NCBI RefSeq assembly: GCF_016718685.1
Contig: NZ_JADKCX010000024.1
Span: 1 to 64,000, forward strand
Direction: 5' to 3'
DNA from: Haliscomenobacter sp.
Lineage (GTDB): Bacteria > Bacteroidota > Bacteroidia > Chitinophagales > Saprospiraceae
Length of the DNA: 64,000 nt
A program made the position numbers and the translations under genes. Positions 46,856 through 55,721 of this stretch are shown piece by piece (position 1 is the first letter of the stretch; each line of letters opens with the position of its first letter). Below the pieces are notes generated by a model. The model had not been told where the DNA came from and did no database searches. It was given only the letters and a program-made list of their open reading frames with translations.

Positions 46856-47524
46856 ATGAAGACAGAAAAAACCAAAGCGTATTTGTCGAACGAAGATGTT
46901 TCTGTACCCTTGTTCAAAAACAAGTGGGTAGATCGTTTTACCCGTACGCACATTGCGATTCCGGTGTCGATTTTCTTTGTGTATTCCGCTTGCTTGCTGT
47001 ATTATACTGCGGCAAAAACCGAATTGACCTGGCCGGTGGTAACCGGGCTGTTTTTTGGAGGCTTGTTGTTGTTCACCTACGTAGAATACCTCGTACACCG
47101 CTACGTGTACCACATGGAGGGAGATACGCCTACCAAGAAAGAGGTGCAATACAAAATGCATGGCGTACACCACGATTATCCTAAGGACAAACAGCGTCTG
47201 GCGATGCCACCTTTTTTGAGCATCACCATTGCCACCATTTTGCTCCTGATCTTTGAATTGATCCTGGACAAATATTCCTTCTCGTTCCTGGCGGGATTTC
47301 TGGTAGGTTATGCCATGTATTTGCTGGTGCACTACTCGGTGCACATTTTCCGCATGCCCAACAATTTCATGAAAGCTTTGTGGATCAACCACTCCATTCA
47401 CCACTATAGCCCGGAGGATGCCATGTTTGGCGTTTCTTCTCCGCTGTGGGATTACGTGTTTGGAACGACTCCGAAGAAGAAGGGGATTAAGACGGCGGAG
47501 ATTGTGGTGAATGATAATCTCTGA
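46856..47524 (+). CDS. Fatty acid hydroxylase/sterol desaturase superfamily membrane protein
   Basis: About 222 residues; I chose the ATG at 46856, since upstream bases hold the promoter. The diiron-type histidine clusters HRYVYH, HGVHHDYP, HYSVH and NHSIHHY lie in the spacing of the superfamily, between about four membrane helices. It resembles fatty-acid 2-hydroxylase-like enzymes, which hydroxylate acyl chains of lipids such as the sphingolipids found in many Bacteroidota. The substrate is inferred, not seen. No sphingolipid-synthesis gene is adjacent. A strong bidirectional terminator follows. Confidence 0.88.
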   Translation: MKTEKTKAYLSNEDVSVPLFKNKWVDRFTRTHIAIPVSIFFVYSACLLYYTAAKTELTWPVVTGLFFGGLLLFTYVEYLVHRYVYHMEGDTPTKKEVQYKMHGVHHDYPKDKQRLAMPPFLSITIATILLLIFELILDKYSFSFLAGFLVGYAMYLLVHYSVHIFRMPNNFMKALWINHSIHHYSPEDAMFGVSSPLWDYVFGTTPKKKGIKTAEIVVNDNL

Positions 47525-47544
47525 GGTTTCGTTTTTAAGGAATG

Positions 47545-47587
47545 AAAAATCCGCAGCTGAACGAATAGGTCTGGCTGCGGATTTTTT
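47545..47587. terminator. Bidirectional intrinsic terminator between convergent genes
   Basis: AAAAATCCGCAGC (47545-47557) pairs with GCTGCGGATTTTTT (47574-47587). The flanking A and T runs let it work on both strands, serving the hydroxylase gene (plus) and the AI-2E-family gene (minus). Confidence 0.9.
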
Positions 47588-47684
47588 AAAAACTCTACTG
47601 GATTCGAAGTTAGGCGATGAAACTTGCAGCGAGGGTTGCCCTCGCCTCAAGTCCATTTGGTTTTGTGGGAATAAAGAAATTTGG

Positions 47685-48803
47685 TTACACCTTAATATTT
47701 TTTGGCAAATTAGCGTTTTTGGGATACCTCAGTTTCCAAATGTGGGTGGGGGCTTCTTCACCCAGCAAAAAGCCGTAGAGGCGCAATTGCTCCACATTGT
47801 CGCAGATAACCTTGAAGATACCGGCCAGTGGAATCGCAAATACCATACCGGGCAGCCCCCAAAGCATGCCACTGAGCAACAGGGCTATCAATGAGCTGAG
47901 CGGGTTCAGGTTCACGCTGGAGCCGACAATTTTGGGCGTGATGAAATTGTTTTCCAAAAACTGGACGAAAATGCACACCCCAAATGCACCAACTGCATAC
48001 ATTACAGAATCTTTGGTCACCAGGGCAATGGCAACCGGTATCAGGCTGCCGATCATCACACCCACATAAGGGATGATATTCAGTACCCCGGCAATGAAGG
48101 CCAACAATACGGCGTATTTTAAACCCAAAAACAAAAAGCCGATGGAATTCAATACGGTCAGGATCAGGATGACGATGACCATTCCTTGCAGGTATTGTTG
48201 AGAAACGCCTGAAATTTTACGGATGATTGTCAACACATTTTCAGGATTCCTCGGCGCCACAAATTCAATCGACTTCTTGAATTTTTCCCGGTACAACAGC
48301 AAAAAAAACATAAAGAACGGGATGAGCGCTAGTCCAGCTACCGCTGCACCCGTTGCTGAGAATATGTTCATGGCACTACTTGCGCCTTGGTCAATGAGTT
48401 TATCGGTTTTTTCCCTGAGCCAAGTGGATTGTGCTTCCCGGCTAATCTGGTAATGTTGTTCAATGTAAGTGGAGATGTTCGCTCCTTTTTCCTCTAAAGC
48501 AACTTGCATCATCGGTAGATCATCGGCAAAAGACATGATCTGCCAAGACAAAAAACTACACAACGCAAATGCCCCCATCAGCACCACCAAAACACCCACA
48601 AAAGCGGACACCCCGGTAGGTACATGCCAGCGCTCCAACCGAACCACAAGGGGCAACATCAGGAATGCAAATAACATGGCGGCAATCAGCGGAATGAGCA
48701 GTGACTGGGCCCAATAAAGCCCGCAGAGCAGCAAAGTTATAAACAACAGGAAATAAGCTGCCCGGATATAAAATGGAGGAGGATCGGCGGACGTAAAAGG
48801 CAT
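47685..48803 (-). CDS. AI-2E family transporter (PerM-type permease)
   Basis: 372 residues with about seven to eight predicted membrane spans. The PerM/AI-2 exporter core is visible: LLIPLIAAMLFAFLMLPLV, LNIIPYVGVMIGSLIPVAIA, and SSLIALLLSGMLWGLPGMV, with a soluble helical part around 90-150. Members export quorum signals or other small molecules, or exchange ions, depending on subgroup; the cargo is not evident. The gene's leader contains a 48839-48868 hairpin and it lies just downstream of the 48888-49050 palindromic element. Intact. Confidence 0.92.
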   Translation of the reverse strand: MPFTSADPPPFYIRAAYFLLFITLLLCGLYWAQSLLIPLIAAMLFAFLMLPLVVRLERWHVPTGVSAFVGVLVVLMGAFALCSFLSWQIMSFADDLPMMQVALEEKGANISTYIEQHYQISREAQSTWLREKTDKLIDQGASSAMNIFSATGAAVAGLALIPFFMFFLLLYREKFKKSIEFVAPRNPENVLTIIRKISGVSQQYLQGMVIVILILTVLNSIGFLFLGLKYAVLLAFIAGVLNIIPYVGVMIGSLIPVAIALVTKDSVMYAVGAFGVCIFVQFLENNFITPKIVGSSVNLNPLSSLIALLLSGMLWGLPGMVFAIPLAGIFKVICDNVEQLRLYGFLLGEEAPTHIWKLRYPKNANLPKNIKV

Positions 48804-48838
48804 ATGAATGCAGTTGATGGTTAGCGAATCGGCACAAG

Positions 48839-48868
48839 TTTAAGCCACCGTCAGCAGGTGGCCTTAAA
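48839..48868 (-). other. Hairpin in the leader of the AI-2E-family gene
   Basis: TTTAAGCCACC (48839-48849) and GGTGGCCTTAAA (48857-48868) form an 11-base-pair stem with one bulge and a 7-base loop. It could influence expression of the permease gene, which starts 36 bases away; no known riboswitch matches. Confidence 0.55.
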
Positions 48869-48887
48869 AGCCACTGTGTGGTGCATG

Positions 48888-49050
48888 TAGTGGCAAGGGC
48901 ATTCAAAATGAATACTATTGGGGAGCTATTTTTTAGCTAGGCTAGACGCGAAGAAGGAGCATAGCCAAAGCTACGTGACCGATGAGCAACGACGCATAGC
49001 TAAAAAAATAGCCATCAAGAGGTGTGCATTATTTGATGCCCTTGCCACTA
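48888..49050. mobile_element. 163-base palindromic MITE-like element
   Basis: Perfect 15-base terminal inverted repeats, TAGTGGCAAGGGCAT (48888-48902) and ATGCCCTTGCCACTA (49036-49050), with looser similarity reaching about 25 bases. Inside, AGCTATTTTTTAGCTA (near 48925-48940) has an inverted partner with one extra A near 48997-49010. There is no coding capacity and no clear target duplication. The right repeat's outer TAG is the stop codon of the lipoprotein gene. Confidence 0.65.
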
Positions 49051-49490
49051 GTTCTTGTTTGTCTTGAGGTCGTTGGCGATACGCTCCATGCGGTATGCAA
49101 CGTCATTTTTGAATTCAGCCCAACCTTCTTCGATGTTTTCGCCCACCTGGTTGAGGTCTTCTTGAATGGCCAGACGGTCGCGTTCAAGTGCACGACGGCG
49201 CTCTTCCCAACGAATTTTTTCTTTGGCGGTGGCTTTTTCCATTTTTTATCGAGTTCAGCGATCGCCTGATCGATTTCCTCGCCTTGTCGGCGCAGTTCAG
49301 TGGCCAGGGCATCACGCTCGATGCGTAGTGCTTCTTTGGTATCCTGAGCTGCATCTTTGAGGTTTTCACCCGCTTGATCGAGTTCTTTTTGGGCAGATTC
49401 AGCCTCTTTGTTGTTCGGTTGACAAGCGCTGAATGACCACAAACTGCCCAGTATGAGCAGGAGAATCAGGATGACATTTTTATTTTTCAT
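49048..49490 (-). CDS. Small coiled-coil lipoprotein (one frameshift)
   Basis: About 147 residues when one A is restored in the run near 49237 (DKK-MEKATAKEKIRWEERR). I chose the ATG at 49490: MKNKNVILILLLILGSLWSF leads to a lipobox-like SAC, giving a likely lipid-anchored protein. The mature part is almost all charged helix (AQKELDQAGENLKDAAQDT and ERDRLAIQEDLNQVGENIEE), predicted coiled coil. The stop TAG at 49048-49050 coincides with the outer end of the MITE-like repeat, so the C-terminus may have been set by that insertion. No function is recognised. Confidence 0.75.
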
Positions 49491-49651
49491 TGGAATAAAA
49501 TTAAGGTGAATAGAATTGGATGAACAACAGGAAAATTGAATCCGCATTCGTTCTTATCCATCAAAAATGTCATGCCCGTTCTGGTGTGCTGAAAAGAAGA
49601 GACAAATTGGGGAATAGTGTAGAAAAACGTAGACTTCTAACTCAAATGATC

Positions 49652-51088
49652 TTATGATTTTATCCAAACCGTAAACTTGGCGCCTTTCCCCTCTTCTGAT
49701 TGTACTTCTATATTGCCGCCATGCAATTGGATGATGCTGAGGGCACCAGCCAGGCCAAGCCCCACGCCATTGGGTTTGTTGGAAAAATAAGGTTCAAACA
49801 TGCGGTTTTGTACCTCCCGAGAAATACCCGGGCCATTGTCGAGGATGGAGATGCCGATCTGGTTGTGCACTTTGCTGGTGCTGATGGTCAGTTCTCCCCG
49901 CCCGGCTTCCATGATTTCAATACCGTTGATGATGATGTTGAGTAGCGCAATTTTTAGTTTCTCTGCATCAACGTTTGCTACATTGACCTTTGGGTCAAAG
50001 TGTTTGGTCAGCTGGATGTTTTTCAAAGCAATCCGATCGGTGGCCATTTCTATGGTTTGATCCAGCAGTTCGTGCAATGAGACAGGGCGCAAGGTCAGCT
50101 GTCCAGGGTTACTGGTTTGTAGCAATGCTGTGACCAGGTGGCCAATACGTTTGCTGTTGCGCCCAATGATTTCGAGGTAGTCTTCCAATTCGGTGTCCTG
50201 GTTTTCCAGCAGCAATTGATTGGTCGCGAGGTCGATGTTGGTCAGTGGATTGCGAATTTCATGCCCCAGAGTACGCATGAATCGCCCGGTAGCGGCAAGT
50301 TTTTCTGCCCTCAATAGTTCTTGTTCGGTTTTTTTGCGTCGGGTAAGGTCGTGAATGATGCATTGTAGGGTGAAGGTATCTTCATTGCCGGGCATACGAA
50401 GGCAAGTACATACGATAACACAAATGCGGTGCTTCCCACTGGCCGCTACCAGTTCTACCTCCAAATCTGGAATACCTTCCCCCTGCTCAATTTTCGCCCA
50501 AAACACCTCGCGGGTGAGTTCGCTGCGAAACAAATCGGGCAGGGTTTTGGTCAAAAATTCACTGCGGGAAAAGCCCAACATTTTAATGGCAGCTTCATTG
50601 ACATCTGTGAATTTGCCCTGAGCATCCAAAAGACAAATGGCATCCAGTGAACGTTCAAAAATACTGCGGTACTTTTCTTCACTTTCTTGCAGGGCTTGAT
50701 GGACTGCGGCACGCTCCAGAGCATACCGAATGCTGCGCTCCAGTTTGGGGGAATCGAGTTCGTGTTTTTCCAGGTAGTCCGCTACGCCCGAGCGAATGGC
50801 TTGTACATCTACTTCCGTATCCCCTTTACCCGTGAGCAAAATGATCGGTACCCGCAGGCCCAATTCCTTGGCCACCCGCAACAAATCAAGTCCGGTACGA
50901 AACCCGAGCAAATAATCGAAAAAACAAAGGTCAAAGTTTTTTGCGGAGAGTAAATTCAAGGCCTGGTCGTAGGAAGGAGCCCAAGAAATTTCAAAGGATT
51001 GCCCCGTGATTCCGTGTAAATACTCGGAAGTCAGGAAAAAATCGTCTTCGTCATCATCAACAATTAAAATAGAAAGTACCCGGGCCAT
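49652..51088 (-). CDS. Receiver-PAS-histidine kinase (no membrane segment)
   Basis: About 478 residues; I chose the ATG at 51088, which opens the receiver (ILIVDDDEDD). Order: receiver (phospho-Asp in LCFFDYLLG, Lys/Thr pocket ILLTGKGDT), PAS (YRSIFERSLDAICLLDAQGK), HisKA (LGHEIRNPLTNI) and HATPase (DNGPGI, GVGLGLAG). An N-terminal receiver before a kinase suggests it takes phosphate from another kinase, or is gated by it. It begins 10 bases after the PAS kinase, last in the rpoN operon. No transmembrane helix is visible, so it acts in the cytosol. Confidence 0.9.
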   Translation of the reverse strand: MARVLSILIVDDDEDDFFLTSEYLHGITGQSFEISWAPSYDQALNLLSAKNFDLCFFDYLLGFRTGLDLLRVAKELGLRVPIILLTGKGDTEVDVQAIRSGVADYLEKHELDSPKLERSIRYALERAAVHQALQESEEKYRSIFERSLDAICLLDAQGKFTDVNEAAIKMLGFSRSEFLTKTLPDLFRSELTREVFWAKIEQGEGIPDLEVELVAASGKHRICVIVCTCLRMPGNEDTFTLQCIIHDLTRRKKTEQELLRAEKLAATGRFMRTLGHEIRNPLTNIDLATNQLLLENQDTELEDYLEIIGRNSKRIGHLVTALLQTSNPGQLTLRPVSLHELLDQTIEMATDRIALKNIQLTKHFDPKVNVANVDAEKLKIALLNIIINGIEIMEAGRGELTISTSKVHNQIGISILDNGPGISREVQNRMFEPYFSNKPNGVGLGLAGALSIIQLHGGNIEVQSEEGKGAKFTVWIKS

Positions 51089-51098
51089 AATTATCTTT

Positions 51099-52550
51099 TT
51101 ATGCAAAAGGCAAAACAACGGTAAATATTGCACCTACTCCTTTTTCCCCACGGGCTTTGATATTCCCTCGGTGGTTGTCTACCACTTTTTTACAGATGGC
51201 CAACCCGATTCCGGAGCCTTTGTATTCTGAGAGGCCGTGCAAGCGCTGAAAGATGTTGAAAATCCGTTCGGCGTTTTCCTGGTCAAACCCGATCCCATTG
51301 TCTTCAAATTCCAACACACAATAATCAATATCTGCTGACAACTCCAGTTCAGGCATTGCCGGGGCTTGTATTTTGTAGTACCGCAGCTGTATAACCGGCG
51401 GGACATCTACCCGGATAAATTTGCAAGCATTGTCCAGCAGATTTTGAAAAAGTTGACGCATCTGAGACGGTATGGCCGGGATGACCGGAAGGTTGCTGGG
51501 AATGTCCAGCGTAATATTGGGGTGATCCGTTAAATTGTGGTCGGACAATACTTCCTGTAAAATTTGTCCCAAATCTGTGGGTATCAACTCTTCCGTGTTG
51601 CGGGTTGCGCGGGAGTACGACAACAAATCGTCGAGTAAGCGTTCCATCCGCTGAGCAGATACCAAAATACGTTCGAGATAGGTTTTACCCTGGCCAGTCA
51701 GTGCTTCGGCGTAACGATCGGCCAGCAATTTTCCAAAGGATTGAATTTTGCGCAAGGGGGCATGTAGGTCGTGGGAGGCTACATAAGCAAAGTTTTCGAG
51801 GTCCTGATTCGAGCGGTCGATGCGTTTGTTCAGCAATTCCAGTTCCCTTTGTTTGCGGTTCAAGGCCGTCACGTCTTTGATCAGTAAAACCCCGGTCAAA
51901 TTGTTGGCTTCTGTTTCGCGGTTTCCAGTAGAATAAAGGGAAGTGGTATAAAAAGTGCCTTCGATTTCGTGTTCAAAATCATTGCGCTTGTCCTGGTTAA
52001 ATATTTCATTGATGTGGCTCTTCAAGAAGGAGAATTTCCCACTATCGATGAGTTCGTTCAGGTTTTTGCCCACAAAATTTTCTTCGTCGCTGAAGCGAAT
52101 GTACCGGGGGCTTCCTTCGGTTAGTATAATATTGTAATCTTTGTCAAAAATAAAAATCTCATTGTCAGACAGGGAATTGGACAGCGCCTGGTAGAGCTTG
52201 AGCGTCCGCTCATTGGTGTTGACTACCTCTTTTTGCGCGGTCACATCCGCTACGGTCAGGATCATTTTACCTTCGTGCTGCACCCGGTTGAGCGTCAGCC
52301 ATTTCACAGAGTCGGGCAGAAAAAAATCGGTAGTAATGGTATCCTTGGCTAAAAGCGCTTCCACAACTTCGGAAGGAAAAACTGCATCAATGGAAAGTCC
52401 TCCTGGCGCGGCGATATTCAACATTTGACGCGCCGAGGGGTTGGCATCCCGGCAAATCCAGTTAACATTTTCGGTGGAGGTATACACAGATTCAAACAAG
52501 AGCAGTCCAATCGGTGATTCGCGAAAAATGTGTAGATATTCATCCGTCAT
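51099..52550 (-). CDS. PAS-domain sensor histidine kinase
   Basis: 483 residues, without an obvious membrane segment. Two PAS-like segments (ESPIGLLLFESVYTST and IFIDFDKDYNIILTEG-type region) precede HisKA with the phospho-His in YVASHDLHAPLRKIQ, then an HATPase with DNGIGFDQ and GSGIGLAICK. The kinase begins 7 bases after the sigma-54 activator and is followed by the receiver-kinase after 10 bases, so the four proteins are likely one regulatory unit. It is the likely partner that phosphorylates the activator; that is inference from position. Confidence 0.91.
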   Translation of the reverse strand: MTDEYLHIFRESPIGLLLFESVYTSTENVNWICRDANPSARQMLNIAAPGGLSIDAVFPSEVVEALLAKDTITTDFFLPDSVKWLTLNRVQHEGKMILTVADVTAQKEVVNTNERTLKLYQALSNSLSDNEIFIFDKDYNIILTEGSPRYIRFSDEENFVGKNLNELIDSGKFSFLKSHINEIFNQDKRNDFEHEIEGTFYTTSLYSTGNRETEANNLTGVLLIKDVTALNRKQRELELLNKRIDRSNQDLENFAYVASHDLHAPLRKIQSFGKLLADRYAEALTGQGKTYLERILVSAQRMERLLDDLLSYSRATRNTEELIPTDLGQILQEVLSDHNLTDHPNITLDIPSNLPVIPAIPSQMRQLFQNLLDNACKFIRVDVPPVIQLRYYKIQAPAMPELELSADIDYCVLEFEDNGIGFDQENAERIFNIFQRLHGLSEYKGSGIGLAICKKVVDNHRGNIKARGEKGVGAIFTVVLPFA

Positions 52551-52557
52551 ATTAACC

Positions 52558-54072
52558 CTATTTGATGTTGTAAATGCGCAGCTTGTTGTACAAGGTCTTT
52601 CGATCGATCCCCAACAATTGAGCTGCTTTACTCTTGTTGAACCGCGTTTGATACAACACTTGCATGATCATTTGGTATTCTGCACCTTGCGAAATTGACT
52701 TCAGGTCGGTGTGTGCCGGAATAGCAGGGGTATCCGGTACAGGCGTTGGCAATTGGTTAGCAGCAGGTCTGATTTCCGGAATTGGAGGCAGCATCAACGA
52801 CTCTACTTTTTCTACTGGTTCCAGGTCTTTGCCCTCCTCTATGCCCAAGCGGTTGAAATAGGCTATTTCAAAAGGCAGCGATTTGGACTCCACCCAGGGG
52901 CCATCGGTGAGCAGGGCGGCACGTTTGATGACATTTTTGAGTTCACGGATGTTACCGTACCAAGGGTAATCCATAAAAATCTGCTCCACTTCGGCCGTAA
53001 ATCCTTTGATTTCTCGGTTGAGTTCTAACGCCGTTTGACGCAAGAATTGCAGGGCAAAAAGGACAATGTCTTCGCGTCGCTCGCGCAAGGCAGGCATCTC
53101 AATGCTGAATTCATTGAAGCGATGGTAGAGGTCTTCCCGGAATTTTCCTTTCCGACAGGCATCGATCAGGCGTTCGTTGCTGGCGATGATGATGCGCACA
53201 TCCAGGGCAATTTCTTTGGTTCCGCCAATGCGTTTTACCCGACGCTCCTGCACCACTCTCAACAGCGATACTTGCACATCGTAGGGCAAATTGGCTACCT
53301 CATCAAGGAAAATTGTACCGCCGTTGGCCAATTCGAAATGACCAATTTTGGTCTGTAAGGCCCCAGTAAATGACCCTTTTTCATGGCCAAAAAGCTCGCT
53401 GTTGGCCAAGTCTTTAGAGATGGCCCCACAATCCATGGCCACGAAGTGCTGATTTTTACGGGAACTGCGATCGTGGATCATGCGGGCAACAGATTCTTTG
53501 CCCGCGCCACTTTCACCGTAAATGATCACGCTGTAATTGGTGGGTGCCACCAGGTCAATTTGTTTGTACAAAGCCTGTGCAAGCGGGCTCTGCCCAATGA
53601 TGTACCCATTGTCGACGGGTACATTCGACCGTCTGGGTTTAACGGGTTTGGTTTTTTCTATCTCTTCGCTGCTCGAATTGACAGCTGCGTATACAGCGTC
53701 GTTTTGGGGGGCCGCTAGTGCTCGCTGAATGCTCAGCAGGATTTCGTCAGGAACGATGGGTTTGGTAATGTAGTCCAGCGCACCTTGTTTCATCACATTG
53801 ACCGCAGTGCGGATATCAGAATATCCAGTCATGACCAACACCGGAAGCGCGGGGTGGTGTTCACGAAAGTGTGCCAATAGTTGAGTGCCTTCCATATCCC
53901 CGAGCCTGTAATCAGTGATCGCCAAATCATGTTCCTGGGCTTCAGCAGCAGCGATACCCGCAGCCCCACTGTGTGCCGTCACAACCTCATACCCTTTGCG
54001 GCTTAAGAACCGCTGGAGCAGCGTACACAGGTCCAGATCATCGTCTATTACAAGGATTTTTGCTTGGCTCAT
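52558..54072 (-). CDS. Sigma-54-dependent NtrC-family response regulator
   Basis: 504 residues. Receiver (VIDDDLDLCTLL; phospho-Asp in LAITDYRLGD; Lys in YITKPIVP), a linker of about 40 residues, then an AAA+ domain with Walker A GESGAGKES, the sigma-54 contact loop in GHEKGSFTGALQ (the GSFTGA form), and Walker B GTIFLDEVAN. The C-terminal Fis-type helix-turn-helix is NKSKAAQLLGIDRKTLYNKL. The ATG overlaps the rpoN stop (ATGA), implying coupled synthesis with the sigma factor it activates. The target promoters are not in view. Intact. Confidence 0.95.
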   Translation of the reverse strand: MSQAKILVIDDDLDLCTLLQRFLSRKGYEVVTAHSGAAGIAAAEAQEHDLAITDYRLGDMEGTQLLAHFREHHPALPVLVMTGYSDIRTAVNVMKQGALDYITKPIVPDEILLSIQRALAAPQNDAVYAAVNSSSEEIEKTKPVKPRRSNVPVDNGYIIGQSPLAQALYKQIDLVAPTNYSVIIYGESGAGKESVARMIHDRSSRKNQHFVAMDCGAISKDLANSELFGHEKGSFTGALQTKIGHFELANGGTIFLDEVANLPYDVQVSLLRVVQERRVKRIGGTKEIALDVRIIIASNERLIDACRKGKFREDLYHRFNEFSIEMPALRERREDIVLFALQFLRQTALELNREIKGFTAEVEQIFMDYPWYGNIRELKNVIKRAALLTDGPWVESKSLPFEIAYFNRLGIEEGKDLEPVEKVESLMLPPIPEIRPAANQLPTPVPDTPAIPAHTDLKSISQGAEYQMIMQVLYQTRFNKSKAAQLLGIDRKTLYNKLRIYNIK

Positions 54073-55522
54073 ACTAGTTTTCGCATTTTAGCTGAAGGGA
54101 TGTGTAAAATTTCTCGGTATTTGGCAATGGTTCGGCGCGCCAGTAGGTAACCTTGTTCCGCCAGTTTTTCCACAATTTCCTGGTCTGAGATAGGGTGCTG
54201 TTTGTCTTCCTTGGCAATAATCGTCTCAATACAATCCATAATTTCTTTGTTGGTAACCAGGTTGCCATCTGCTTTGGCCATGCCCTGATTAAACAGCGAT
54301 TTTAAATGAACAACGCCAAAATCCGTTTGGGCATATTTGGAGCTGGTCACGCGTGAAATGGTTGAAACGTCGAACCCGGTTTGTTCCGCAACATCTTTCA
54401 ATCCCATGGGTCGCATGCGCTTGGGGTCTCCAGATTCAAAATACTCGGGTTGTAGGTTTACGATGGCTTGCATGGTCAAGAGCATGGAGTTTTCACGCAG
54501 GCGAATCATGTCGAAAAACCAAACTGCCGAATTGAGCTTGGATTTCATGTACTGGACAGTGCCTTGTTGGGGTCCGGCGGGTTTTGAAGCGCGCAGCTGG
54601 TCCAGTTTTGCCATCATTCCTGGGCTGAGTCGCAACTCCATATTGCTGTTCAGGAGGGCAACTTTAAACGTGTCATCCTCTATTTTTTCCACAATCAACT
54701 CTGGAATGATGTTTTGATTTTTGTAAAGCTGGCGCTCATCCGAGTCGATGGGTTTGGGGTTGAGTTTGGTGATGAGTTCGATGGCATCCTTCACCTCCGC
54801 GGAGGTAATGCCCAGTGCGGCCACCATGTTCGGATAATTCCGTGTAGCCACGTCGTTGAGGTGTGCGTTGACAATGCGCCAGGCGTTGTGAATGTGTGGG
54901 GTACGGTTGGATTTGGCTTCGATTTGCAGCATCAAACATTCCCGCAGATCGCGCGCGCCTACACCCGTAGGTTCAAGGGATTGTACCGTTTCCAATTGGG
55001 CTTGCAACTCGTCGTCTGACACCAATATTTGGTGTAAAAACGACAAATTATCGGCAAGATCCTCCAATGGAATGCGCAAGTAACCATCGTCGTCCAGGCT
55101 ATCTACGATGTAGTTGGCCACTAAAAGTTCACGCTCGGAAAGTACCTGAGCCGTCAGTTGTTCACGCAATTGTTCGCGGAAATCATTTTGCGCAACCAGA
55201 TTTGTCAAAAAAGGGGACTCCTCAGCAGATTTTCGTTCAGCTGCGGTATGATAATCCGGGGTATGATCGTCTTGTTGGTATCCTTCCAAAAAACCGCCCC
55301 GCTCGTCTTCGATGCGGGTATCGTTTTCTGGGCTGCTTTCAGTCGGGGTTTTAAGTCTGCAGCGGAAGCACTGGCCTCAAGAATCGGGTTGTCTTCCAGC
55401 TCATCACGAATTTTTTGCTCCAATTCCAAGGGATTGCATTGGATGAAGTTCAGCAATTGGATTTGCTGAGGAGACAGTTTCAACAACTGCTTTTGACCGA
55501 TTTGCTGATTTTGGCGTATCAT
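54069..55522 (-). CDS. rpoN: RNA polymerase sigma-54 factor (one frameshift)
   Basis: About 484 residues after one A is restored near 55362 (ADLK-TPTESSPENDTRIE). I chose the ATG at 55522 (MIRQNQQIGQKQLLKLSPQQ); a second ATG lies 12 bases upstream. Region I (QQIQLLNFIQCNPLELEQK) leads to an acidic linker where the lesion lies, then the core-binding domain and helix-turn-helix (MGLKDVAEQTGFDVSTISRV), ending with the RpoN box ARRTIAKYRE. It is the first gene of a tight operon with its activator and two kinases. An essential-type core gene damaged by one base strongly suggests sequence error. Confidence 0.93.
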
Positions 55523-55721
55523 TACCACAAGCATAAAAGAAACATACCAGTCATTCAAACTCCTCAATTTGAGGAATATTGTAGAAAAATATCTACAGTT
55601 TGGGGAATGATATTTTAGTTACAACTTATGTCTTTTTAATGACGTTGTATTTTCAATTATCCGCGACTAAACTTCCTAAACGGCAACAATCCTTTTCCCT
55701 CACCTATGCTTATTTGATTGG

